Positions 1 to 6,462 of a stretch of 13,204 bases of DNA are shown piece after piece. Below the pieces are notes generated by a model. That model searched no databases, had not been told where the DNA came from, and worked only from the letters and a program-made list of their open reading frames with translations. Every line of letters begins with the position of its first letter. Positions within the stretch are counted from its first letter, which is position 1. Made by a program: the position numbers and the translations under genes. The stretch comes from JAGKXC01 sp964554385 (GTDB lineage Bacteria > Bacteroidota > Bacteroidia > NS11-12g > UBA955), in NCBI GenBank assembly GCA_964554385.1, contig CAZKOM010000061.1, positions 1-13,204 of the forward strand. The letters are read 5' to 3'.

Positions 1-386
1 GTCAACTCAATGGCAACTTGTCTTGCGGTCTCTTTTGTTAATCCTCGGCGCTCATAAATCTGAGCAAGGATGGTTAATTCTTCTTCGGGCATTTCCTCCA
101 ATTCCTGCTTTTCACGTTCAATATCCGCAGTTTCAATATCGGTTTGAGAACTTACAGAAACATATTCTCCTGCTGCCATCGATAAAGCCCCTGCAACCAA
201 TCCAGCAACGGTGGCTAAAATGATGGGTTCCCGCGTGGAACTTGCTGTTGCAATACCAATAGCCAAACTTGATATAGAAATAATTCCGTCATTAGCGCCT
301 AATACCGCAGCGCGCAACCAATTACTGCGATGAATGTAGTGACTATCTAAATAATTATCGATGTTTATATTGCTATTATCTGCCAT
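1..386 (-). CDS. VIT/CCC1-family iron/manganese transporter (3' part cut by window edge)
   Basis: My translation from the ATG at 386 down to position 1 gives 128 codons and then runs off the window, so the C-terminal membrane segments are not seen. The protein has a short polar N-terminus, then a first membrane segment starting with GANDGIISISSLAIGIATA (residues 30-48), then a second segment around 53-72 ending in SMAAGEYVSV. After that comes a Glu-rich, helical stretch (about 82-128, with EREKQELEEMPEEEL). GANDGI, MxxGEY and the acidic cytoplasmic helices are hallmarks of the VIT1/CCC1 family, which moves Fe2+ or Mn2+ out of the cytosol. The acidic part matches the metal-binding domain of that family. 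It is the last gene of a same-strand run after YitT (64 bp gap). No clear TAnnTTTG promoter lies in that gap, so readthrough from upstream is plausible. The family call is firm; the metal is inferred. Confidence 0.9.
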   Translation of the reverse strand, partial: MADNSNINIDNYLDSHYIHRSNWLRAAVLGANDGIISISSLAIGIATASSTREPIILATVAGLVAGALSMAAGEYVSVSSQTDIETADIEREKQELEEMPEEELTILAQIYERRGLTKETARQVAIEL

Positions 387-450
387 GAAATTTTGGGTGA
401 ATTTACAATGAAAAAAAGAAAAAATGACCTCGGTTTTCACGTATTTTCGA

Positions 451-1428
451 TTAGTGTGATAATGGTCTGCGTTTTATCATGCCTCCCTTTGTCTCTTTAA
501 CCGAATTCATTACGACAAAAGCATTAGGTTCAATTTTTTCAATTTCAATATTCAATTTATTTAACTCCAACCGAGTAACAACCGTGTAAATAATATCAGT
601 ATCCGTCATTTCACCGCGCCTTCCGAATCCTTTTTTTCCTTTGTAAATTGTTACACCCCTGCCCATGCTATTGGTTATCATGTTTTTAATCTCGTCGCAT
701 TTAGTTGCAACAATGGTAACTCCAATATATTCTTCTATTCCTTCAACGATAAAATCTAGTGTTTTGGATGCTGATAAATAGGTAATCATAGAATACAATG
801 CGATTTCAATGCCTAAATAATGAGCGGCTGTTCCAAAAATTATGATATTGATAATGATGATAATATCTCCAATTGTAAATCCAGTTTTTTTACTTAAATA
901 AATCGCCAACACTTCAGTACCGTCAATTACAGCCCCACCCCGAATAGCAAACCCTATCCCTGCACCCAAAAAGAATCCCCCAAAAACAGCCACCAGTAAA
1001 TTATCGTTGGTTACATTGGGGAAATTAACTGTAGCCAAAACTACCGATAGACCTAAAATTGCAATGGTGGTTTTAATTGCAAATAGCTTGCTAACAATGT
1101 TTTTAGCCATTATTATAAAGGGCAGGTTTACCAGGATAATCAGTAAGGGTAAAGGAATATTTGATAACTGAGATATCAGCAAAGAAATACCTGTAGCCCC
1201 CCCATCAATAAAATGATTGGTTAATAAAAAACCTTTAAATCCGAACGCTGCTGAAAAAATACCGATAGTAATTAATAGAAAATCCTTTAGCGACCTTCGC
1301 AGTGTAATCATTAATATTCTGTAAGCTTTTATTAATACAAACTGAGAATACCCATTTTTGGTATCCTTGTGTTTTTGAAAACGCTTAATCGTTGTGTTTA
1401 AAATTACTTTTTCCCAAAATGAATGCAT
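451..1428 (-). CDS. YitT-family membrane protein (YitT/DUF161 plus DUF2179)
   Basis: The 325-residue protein has about five to six hydrophobic segments between residues 50 and 225. They include family-typical stretches FIDGGATGISLL (73-84), FGGFFLGAGIGFAIRGGAVIDGTEVLAI (149-176) and LDFIVEGIEEYIGVTIV (224-240). A soluble C-terminal DUF2179-type domain follows (about 236-312, with MGRGVTIYKGKKGFGRRG at 255-272 and a final NAFVVMNSVKETKGGMIK). The function of the family is not established; it is an integral inner-membrane protein. I keep the start at 1428 because Bacteroidota members carry a similar basic N-terminal extension of about 40 residues. The internal Met at residue 40 (position 1311) is the alternative. 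It follows the DUF2200 gene by 41 bp with no visible promoter, so it is probably in the same transcript. Confidence 0.9.
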   Translation of the reverse strand: MHSFWEKVILNTTIKRFQKHKDTKNGYSQFVLIKAYRILMITLRRSLKDFLLITIGIFSAAFGFKGFLLTNHFIDGGATGISLLISQLSNIPLPLLIILVNLPFIIMAKNIVSKLFAIKTTIAILGLSVVLATVNFPNVTNDNLLVAVFGGFFLGAGIGFAIRGGAVIDGTEVLAIYLSKKTGFTIGDIIIIINIIIFGTAAHYLGIEIALYSMITYLSASKTLDFIVEGIEEYIGVTIVATKCDEIKNMITNSMGRGVTIYKGKKGFGRRGEMTDTDIIYTVVTRLELNKLNIEIEKIEPNAFVVMNSVKETKGGMIKRRPLSH

Positions 1429-1469
1429 AAATTATAGATGTTACAGGTGAATTATTATCATGAAAAATC

Positions 1470-1829
1470 CTAACGCAAAATCTTAGATATCGGTTTTCCC
1501 TTGGCTAATTCATCCACTAATTTGTCTAAGTAACGGACTTTTTGGGTAAGTGGATCCTCGATGTTTTCAACGCGTATACCACAAATAACCCCGGTAATTA
1601 ATGAAGCTCGCGGATTGATTGTGCATTGATTAAAAAAGGATTCAAACGTAGTAGGTGTAGCACAAAAATTCACAATTTCCTGATTGTTTAATCCTGTGAA
1701 CCAGCGGAATACTTCCAATAGTTCTTCTTCGGATCTACCTTTTCTTACTACTTTATTTACGTATAACGGATATATCGAGCCAACCAATAAATCCCCAATT
1801 TTTCTAGATTTGTTCGCATCCGATTCCAT
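1470..1829 (-). CDS. DUF2200 family protein
   Basis: This is a small soluble protein of 119 residues, the usual size for the family. Recognisable stretches are SIYPLYVNKVVRKGRSEEEL (18-37), a central EVFRWFTGL, then NPRASLITGVICGIRVENIE (72-91), and the very conserved end DPLTQKVRYLDKLVDELAKGK followed by KILR. No catalytic function is known for this family and none can be read here. It has no signal peptide or membrane segment, so it is cytoplasmic. It lies 51 bp after the TonB-dependent receptor and 41 bp before the YitT gene on the same strand. The upstream gap is very AT-rich and has only a weak -7-like CTCATTTG, so both own transcription and readthrough from the receptor are possible. 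Confidence 0.88.
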   Translation of the reverse strand: MESDANKSRKIGDLLVGSIYPLYVNKVVRKGRSEEELLEVFRWFTGLNNQEIVNFCATPTTFESFFNQCTINPRASLITGVICGIRVENIEDPLTQKVRYLDKLVDELAKGKPISKILR

Positions 1830-1880
1830 AGGTTATTGCGTTTTTTTTATCAAATGAGAATATACAAAAAATTTTTGATT

Positions 1881-3968
1881 TTAAAAATTTACCGAGAGAC
1901 CTAGGTAAATTCTTCTTCCTTGATTCGGTGCATAAACATAACTGGGGTCGAAAGTCAATGCATAAGGATTTTCTAAGGTTGGTAAAACTTGACCGTCCGC
2001 AGAGTATTCAACTTGCTTATCAAAAGGATCGTGCGCGCGTGCAATTAGAAAGGGATTTTGTTTGGCAGGGGTCCAATTGAGTAGATTTTTAATACCGCAG
2101 TTAACGCTACATCTAGGATTAATCTTCGTAGAAATCTGAATGTTTTGTAAACTCCACCAGGGTGAATATTCCTGTCTTGGATCTAAGTTCCCCAATAATG
2201 GAAGTCGCATTGGACTATGAAAGTTCCCTGTGTATTCAAGGGTAGTATGTATTTGAGGCAGTTGATATTTTAATAGCCATACCCCCGAAAATCTAGATTG
2301 AAACAAAGGCGTCCATCGCATTCCTACTTCCTGCACGAAAACATCCAAAACAGTTACACCCACATTGGCAGTAAATCGTTGATAGAATTGGGTGTTTATG
2401 TTGGCCGATATTCCTCTACTCACAGAATAACCATTCAGGTTTGAATAGAAAATAGTATTGGGATCCGAATCGTAATCGGCAATAATTTTATTGCTAAAAT
2501 GGGTATAAAAGAGCGAGGCATCTACGGTCCACAGCAAATCCGATTTTTTACTGGCTGTATAGTTCCAATTTATATTTGAATTCCAAGATTGTTCGGGTTT
2601 GAGTTCCTCTTGAAAAACCACCGTTCGAGCTCCGGTTAAAGAAGCGTGATCTTCGGTGAAAATATTGGCAACTCGGTAGCCATTCCCTAAGCTCCATCGT
2701 AAAATATGTAGGTTGTTTTTGCTATTCCATTTGTAATTCACACGCGGTGATAGTATCGTCCCATGAACCGAATGAATATCGTATCGAATTCCAAATAGGA
2801 ATTTGCTACGGTTGTTACATACTATTTCATCCTGCACGAAAAAACCGGGCAAATGGACTCGAGAAGGCATATTGATTCCCGAAGCGATTACTGGACGATA
2901 TGAAAAAGTAGCAGGCGTATTGTCATCGTAATAGGTAAATCGATAGGCGAAACCAGCGAGAATAGAGTGCTTGGAAACTGATTTATTCCATAATAATTGA
3001 CCAAATAATATTTGTTGGTTGGCTTGGAATTTTAATTTACCGTAATAGCTGTGTTGATCATGGCCATTGCCACTAAATTGTAGTTTGATATTTTCGATAG
3101 TTGGCAGTTGATAGGTACCAAAAATTTCCCATCTATTGGTCGCGATTTGTTCGCCGTAGATACTGTCTCCCCCCTGAAATTGTTTATTCCATCGAATATC
3201 ACCTCCCCAACGATTTTCACCAACCCAACGCATGGCCACCGAAAATGTTCGAAATTCTTTACGTTGAATATTCCATTTTGCGAAAACTGATGCTCGTTGA
3301 ACTTGCGGTATATCAGTGAAATTATCCTTGTTTTTATCATGTAACTGTTGATAATTGTAGGTGTTCAGCCCTAGCAATAGGTGATGATTTTTTGCGATTG
3401 TTAATTTTCCTCCAATATCGGCAGAAAATTCGCCCCATGAATTTTGCAACAAGTCCACAACAAAACGGGGAGCATTGGAAGACTTCTTAGTAATTACGTT
3501 AATTAATCCGCCCACGGCTTCGCTACCGTATAACGTAGAGGCAGGACCCTTAACAATTTCAACACGGTCAATTAGAGATTGTGGAATACCAAATAATCCA
3601 TAAACAGTGGAAAGTCCGCTTACAATCGGCATGCCATCAATTAATACTAGGGTATAGGGTCCTTCCATTCCATTAATATGGATGTCGCCCGCACTGCATA
3701 CATTGCAATTCACCTGCGGTTGAACACCGTTTACCTGAAATAGGCCTTCAAATAGGCTGGGTGCCGGATTGCTACGAAAAAATTGAGCTGTGTAAAGTTC
3801 TATGGGTACAGAACTGGAAGATTTGCTCACTTCTTGTAAGGTTCCGGAAATGACAATTTCCTCCAGTCTATCCAATGTATCCTTAGTCTGGATGGTTTTC
3901 TGCGCTGTTAAGCCGTAACAGTTTAGGGTCATTGCAATCCAAAACCCTAAAGCTCTTGTGCCACACAT
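1881..3968 (-). CDS. TonB-dependent outer-membrane receptor (CirA/FepA-like)
   Basis: From the ATG at 3968 the product is 695 residues, a normal size for a plain receptor. It has a signal peptide ending near GLTAQ (residues 1-23), a TonB-box-like EEIVISGT (36-43), a plug domain (about 50-162) with INGMEGPYTLVLIDGMPI (98-115), VEIVKGPASTLYGSEAVGGL (136-155) and a CNVC pair (C88, C91), then a beta-barrel ending in aromatic F. The extra N-terminal beta-sandwich of SusC-type glycan receptors is missing, which points to siderophore, metal or similar small-ligand import. At the usual haem-receptor FRAP position it reads YRVANIFTEDHAS (431-443), so it is not a canonical haem receptor. An in-frame TTG at 4049 lies inside the operator palindrome and is unlikely. 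I chose 3968 because AAGGAG sits 8 nt before it and gives a compact signal peptide. The ATG at 3998 (705 residues) is the alternative. Substrate unknown. Confidence 0.9.
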   Translation of the reverse strand: MCGTRALGFWIAMTLNCYGLTAQKTIQTKDTLDRLEEIVISGTLQEVSKSSSSVPIELYTAQFFRSNPAPSLFEGLFQVNGVQPQVNCNVCSAGDIHINGMEGPYTLVLIDGMPIVSGLSTVYGLFGIPQSLIDRVEIVKGPASTLYGSEAVGGLINVITKKSSNAPRFVVDLLQNSWGEFSADIGGKLTIAKNHHLLLGLNTYNYQQLHDKNKDNFTDIPQVQRASVFAKWNIQRKEFRTFSVAMRWVGENRWGGDIRWNKQFQGGDSIYGEQIATNRWEIFGTYQLPTIENIKLQFSGNGHDQHSYYGKLKFQANQQILFGQLLWNKSVSKHSILAGFAYRFTYYDDNTPATFSYRPVIASGINMPSRVHLPGFFVQDEIVCNNRSKFLFGIRYDIHSVHGTILSPRVNYKWNSKNNLHILRWSLGNGYRVANIFTEDHASLTGARTVVFQEELKPEQSWNSNINWNYTASKKSDLLWTVDASLFYTHFSNKIIADYDSDPNTIFYSNLNGYSVSRGISANINTQFYQRFTANVGVTVLDVFVQEVGMRWTPLFQSRFSGVWLLKYQLPQIHTTLEYTGNFHSPMRLPLLGNLDPRQEYSPWWSLQNIQISTKINPRCSVNCGIKNLLNWTPAKQNPFLIARAHDPFDKQVEYSADGQVLPTLENPYALTFDPSYVYAPNQGRRIYLGLSVNF

Positions 3969-3973
3969 TCTAA

Positions 3974-3983
3974 TTCTCCTTGT
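3974..3983 (-). promoter_or_regulatory. Shine-Dalgarno-like site supporting the receptor start at 3968
   Basis: On the minus strand the bases before the ATG at 3968 read AAGGAGAATTAGA-ATG, an AAGGAG core about 8 nt from the start. Bacteroidota usually do not depend on such sites, so this only tips the choice between ATG 3968 and ATG 3998. Confidence 0.4.
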
Positions 3984-4006
3984 CTTGATTACCTGCATGA
4001 TACATC

Positions 4007-4013
4007 TTGTTAG
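4007..4013 (+). promoter_or_regulatory. Extra operator half-site TTGTTAG
   Basis: A third copy of the half-site found in the 4030-4049 palindrome lies in direct orientation, 23 bp (about two helical turns) from the left arm. The wider 9-mer TTGTTAGTT is repeated at 4007 and 4030. It falls in the predicted 5' leader of the receptor mRNA. Role as a second binding position is inferred. Confidence 0.4.
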
Positions 4014-4029
4014 TTTTGTAAATTTAAAA

Positions 4030-4049
4030 TTGTTAGTTGTATCTAACAA
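4030..4049. promoter_or_regulatory. Putative operator for the DtxR/MntR-type regulator (7-6-7 inverted repeat)
   Basis: The sequence TTGTTAG-N6-CTAACAA is a perfect inverted repeat of 20 bp in the divergent intergenic region. Its size and the GTTAG/CTAAC core resemble DtxR-family operators (family knowledge: about 19 bp with TTAG...CTAA arms). It overlaps the minus-strand -7 box at 4047-4054, so a bound protein would block receptor transcription. It lies about 50 bp upstream of the regulator's -7 box, which leaves autoregulation possible but less direct. Confidence 0.55.
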
Positions 4050-4054
4050 ATTTA
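4047..4054 (-). promoter_or_regulatory. Promoter -7 element of the TonB-dependent receptor
   Basis: The minus strand reads TAAATTTG, a full match to TAnnTTTG. Transcription would start a few bases downstream, near 4041-4043, giving a leader of roughly 75 nt to the ATG at 3968. No convincing -33 TTG is present at the usual distance. Confidence 0.5.
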
Positions 4055-4098
4055 TTTTATCAATATCGACGAATTTATAAAGGCAATCAAATTATTTC

Positions 4099-4106
4099 TA
4101 CTTTTG
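4099..4106 (+). promoter_or_regulatory. Promoter -7 element of the DtxR-type regulator, 4 nt from the ATG
   Basis: TACTTTTG matches TAnnTTTG exactly and is followed by only four bases (TACT) before the ATG at 4111. With the normal spacing of this element, +1 would fall on or next to the A of the start codon, so the mRNA is predicted to be leaderless. A -33 TTG is not visible. Confidence 0.55.
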
Positions 4107-4110
4107 TACT

Positions 4111-4764
4111 ATGAATACCTTGGCCGAAGAAAATTACTTAAAGGCAATTTTTGCACTCATGGATGAAAATGGGGAGGTAATGGTAAATGAACTATCTCAA
4201 CGTTTGGCGATAAAAATGCCAACAGTTTCTAGTATGATGAAGAAACTAGCCAATAAAAACTTAGTGATTTATGAAAGTTACAAGCCAATAAGACTTACGG
4301 AAAAGGGTAGGGTGGATGCTGCGTTAATCATTCGAAAACATCGTTTAACGGAAATGTATTTGGTAGAAAAAATGGGTTTTGGCTGGGAAGAGGTACATCA
4401 TATTGCGGAGCAAATTGAGCACATTCAATCACCCGAATTATTTGCTAAAATGGATGAATTATTGGGGTTCCCCGCACTGGATCCTCATGGTTCGCCAATT
4501 CCTGATAGTTCAGGGAAAATGATTCCAAGAGAGTATCAAAAATTAAGTCATTGCAAGGCAGGGGAAAAAGTAAAGATTACCGCCGTTGTAAATACGTCGC
4601 ATGAGTTTTTAACCTTCCTTAACGGGAAACAAATTCATTTAGGTTTGGAGATTGGAATCGAAGCGTTTGAGCAATTCGATCAGTCAATGACCATTAACTA
4701 TAATAATAAGAAAGAAACTGTAAGTTCTGCAGTAACAGAAAGAATTCTCGTAGAGCGGGTATAA
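4111..4764 (+). CDS. DtxR/MntR-family metal-dependent transcriptional regulator with FeoA-like domain
   Basis: This 217-residue DNA-binding regulator probably acts as a metal-responsive repressor. Residues 1-70 form the winged helix (EENYLKAIF at 6-14; recognition region MPTVSSMMKKL at 36-46). Residues about 71-140 form the dimerisation and metal domain. Residues about 145-217 look like an SH3/FeoA-like domain. Aligning by eye to Bacillus MntR puts H77, E100, E103 and H104 at metal-ligand positions (H77, E99, E102, H103). However, MntR D8 and E11 correspond to N8 and K11 here, and DtxR M10 also corresponds to N8, so metal preference is unclear. The ATG fits the conserved family N-terminus and lies 4 nt after a -7 box. 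The gene is divergent from the TonB-dependent receptor, with an operator-like palindrome between them. Iron or manganese is the likely signal by context. Confidence 0.92.
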   Translation: MNTLAEENYLKAIFALMDENGEVMVNELSQRLAIKMPTVSSMMKKLANKNLVIYESYKPIRLTEKGRVDAALIIRKHRLTEMYLVEKMGFGWEEVHHIAEQIEHIQSPELFAKMDELLGFPALDPHGSPIPDSSGKMIPREYQKLSHCKAGEKVKITAVVNTSHEFLTFLNGKQIHLGLEIGIEAFEQFDQSMTINYNNKKETVSSAVTERILVERV

Positions 4765-4777
4765 TAAATCTTATGGT

Positions 4778-4813
4778 TAACCGATTGAAATCCGTTTAGA
4801 TTTCAATTGGTTA
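4778..4813. terminator. Hairpin terminator between convergent genes
   Basis: Two 15-nt arms (4778-4792 and 4799-4813) pair along their whole length with a single G-T wobble and a 6-nt loop. The hairpin sits in the 58-bp gap between the regulator stop (4764) and the dehydrogenase stop (4823). It lacks a clear T-run on either side, so it may work as a shared mRNA 3'-end stabiliser as well as a bidirectional terminator. Confidence 0.7.
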
Positions 4814-4822
4814 CTACTTGAA

Positions 4823-6256
4823 CTATTGTCCTTGTCCCAAGGAGAAAGCGGGTTTACCGTCGAAATGATATAGGCTTTCCGTTTTAATAACCTCCAATCC
4901 CATTTTTTCGGCACTGCCCATTAAATCCAAGATTTGCTGTTTCGTAAATAAACCATTGGGGTTTTTAAATCTGCAACGCCAATGATCAGTGCAAAAAGTT
5001 TCGGGGAACCCATCGGGATAAACTTTAATTCCACGATTGGTGATCATGCTTAACTCAGCAGATTCAACATCCAGTTGATGTATCTTCTCAGCTAATTCAT
5101 TTGGATTCGTACCAGCCCAATGGATAAATAAATCCACCCCAACCAATTCTTTGTTTTTTGCTGGTTTCCGTTCGTATTTTTTCAATACCATGGAAGAACC
5201 TTTTTCATAAATTACAGCCTTCAATTCACCGGGTTTTTTACCTAAATTGGCAATCACCGCATCGGCAAATTCTTGGGTCCCAACTTTCTTAATACTAGTT
5301 CCTTCTTTATAAATATCAGCTGTGTGAATACCCTGTTCAATAGTGGTTAACCAGGCATTTTGTATGGTTTCTGCAATTTCAACTTGTCCGATATGGGCTA
5401 ACATTTGAATCGCCCCTTGCAATAACCCGGATGGATTCGCAATATTTTGACCAGCAATCATGGGTGCAGAACCGTGTATCGCTTCAAACATGGCACATTC
5501 TTCTCCAATGTTTGCTGAGCCAGCCAATCCCACCGATCCTGTAATTTGAGCGGCAATATCACTCACAATATCACCATATAAATTCGCCATTACAATCACG
5601 TCAAATCGTTCGGGAGAATCCGCAATCAATGCGGCTCCAATATCAATGATCCAATGTTCCGTTTCGATTTCGGGATATTCTAATGCGATTTCATTGAAAA
5701 CCTGATGAAACAAACCATCCGTTTGCTTCATTATATTGTCTTTAGAGAAACAAGTTACCTTTTTACGTCCGTATTGCTTGGCATATTCAAAGGCATATCG
5801 AACAATTTTCTCACAACCGGGTCTACTGATTAATTTCAAACACTGAATTACTTCGTCTGTTTGCTGGTGCTCAATTCCAGCATATAAATCTTCTTCGTTT
5901 TCTCTTACGATAACCAAATCCATTTTGGGGTGTTTGGTCTGAACAAAGGGATGCAGACTTGTACACGGACGAATATTTGCATATAATCCTAAAAACTTAC
6001 GGGTGGTAACATTTAAACTTTTATAACCACCACCCTGAGGAGTAGTTATCGGCGATTTCAAGAATACTTTATTCCTCCGGATAATGTCCCATGCTTCATT
6101 CGAAATTCCTGAAGTATTGCCCGATAAATATACCTTTTCACCAACTTCAATTTCGTCGTACTCCAACGCTGCACCTGCGGCATTTAGAACTTTCAATGTG
6201 GCCTCCATGATTTCTGGCCCAATTCCATCTCCTTTGGCAATAGTAATTCTTGTCAT
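4823..6256 (-). CDS. icd: Isocitrate dehydrogenase, Rickettsia/Thermus-type long form
   Basis: The enzyme oxidises and decarboxylates isocitrate to 2-oxoglutarate in the TCA cycle. The 477-residue length, a catalytic domain up to about 340 and a C-terminal extension (about 370-477, ending HFDGKPAFSLGQGQ) fit the Rickettsia/Thermus-type enzymes rather than the roughly 416-residue E. coli form. Visible residues are the GDGIGPEI start (9-16), substrate-binding S80, N82, R86, R96 and R118 (VRENEEDLYAG), Y125, K172, and the metal-binding YGDIVSD with D229 and D233. The cofactor loop HGSAPMIAGQNIANP (261-275) has M266, I267 and A273 where E. coli NADP-dependent enzyme has K344, Y345 and V351 and NAD-dependent enzymes have D, I and A, so cofactor choice is open. 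ATG at 6256 begins the conserved fold directly. Confidence 0.93.
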   Translation of the reverse strand: MTRITIAKGDGIGPEIMEATLKVLNAAGAALEYDEIEVGEKVYLSGNTSGISNEAWDIIRRNKVFLKSPITTPQGGGYKSLNVTTRKFLGLYANIRPCTSLHPFVQTKHPKMDLVIVRENEEDLYAGIEHQQTDEVIQCLKLISRPGCEKIVRYAFEYAKQYGRKKVTCFSKDNIMKQTDGLFHQVFNEIALEYPEIETEHWIIDIGAALIADSPERFDVIVMANLYGDIVSDIAAQITGSVGLAGSANIGEECAMFEAIHGSAPMIAGQNIANPSGLLQGAIQMLAHIGQVEIAETIQNAWLTTIEQGIHTADIYKEGTSIKKVGTQEFADAVIANLGKKPGELKAVIYEKGSSMVLKKYERKPAKNKELVGVDLFIHWAGTNPNELAEKIHQLDVESAELSMITNRGIKVYPDGFPETFCTDHWRCRFKNPNGLFTKQQILDLMGSAEKMGLEVIKTESLYHFDGKPAFSLGQGQ

Positions 6257-6273
6257 GCTATATCGCTAAAATT

Positions 6274-6286
6274 TTCGCACCGCGAA
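6274..6286. promoter_or_regulatory. Small inverted repeat in the 5' leader of icd
   Basis: TTCGC-ACC-GCGAA is a perfect 5-3-5 inverted repeat 18 bp upstream of the icd start. It could form a short leader hairpin or bind a protein. A weak -7-like TATGCTTG occurs further upstream on the minus strand, so this repeat would be in the transcript. Evidence is limited to the symmetry. Confidence 0.25.
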
Positions 6287-6403
6287 TTTCTACTTATTCA
6301 AGCATAATTCAAGAATGATATGCTCATTTATTGCAGTAATTCATACAATAAAATAACTTTTTGTAACTTTTAACACACAAACTAACAAGGAAACCTATCA
6401 TTT

Positions 6404-6431
6404 TTGTAACAAAATCTGGTGACTGTTACAA
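6404..6431. promoter_or_regulatory. 8-12-8 inverted repeat upstream of the YeiH-family gene
   Basis: TTGTAACA and TGTTACAA are perfect 8-bp inverted arms separated by 12 bp, starting 59 bp before the ATG at 6463. A further TTGTAAC half-site in direct orientation lies at 6361-6367, 43 bp (about four turns) upstream. The pattern suggests binding of a dimeric regulator. If transcription starts upstream, the arms could instead form an 8-bp leader hairpin. The cognate protein is unknown. Confidence 0.45.
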
Positions 6432-6462
6432 CGTTAAAATACCTGGATTCAAAAACAAATTC

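Noticed and set aside
23..223. Plus-strand frame of 66 codons near the left edge
   Set aside because: It lies opposite the VIT/CCC1 gene, whose minus-strand translation is clearly conserved.
1855..1890. AT-rich self-complementary stretch after the receptor stop as a terminator
   Set aside because: The pairing is only A/T, low in stability and expected by chance in such sequence, so readthrough to the DUF2200 gene seems as likely.
3032..3340. Minus-strand reading frame of 102 codons and several plus-strand frames inside the receptor gene
   Set aside because: They are shadows of the receptor in other frames, with no recognisable motifs and no start signals.
3969..4049. Receptor start at the TTG codon at 4049, giving 722 residues
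   Set aside because: That start lies inside the inverted repeat and overlaps the -7 box, so it would be upstream of the predicted transcription start. The added residues are not signal-peptide-like.
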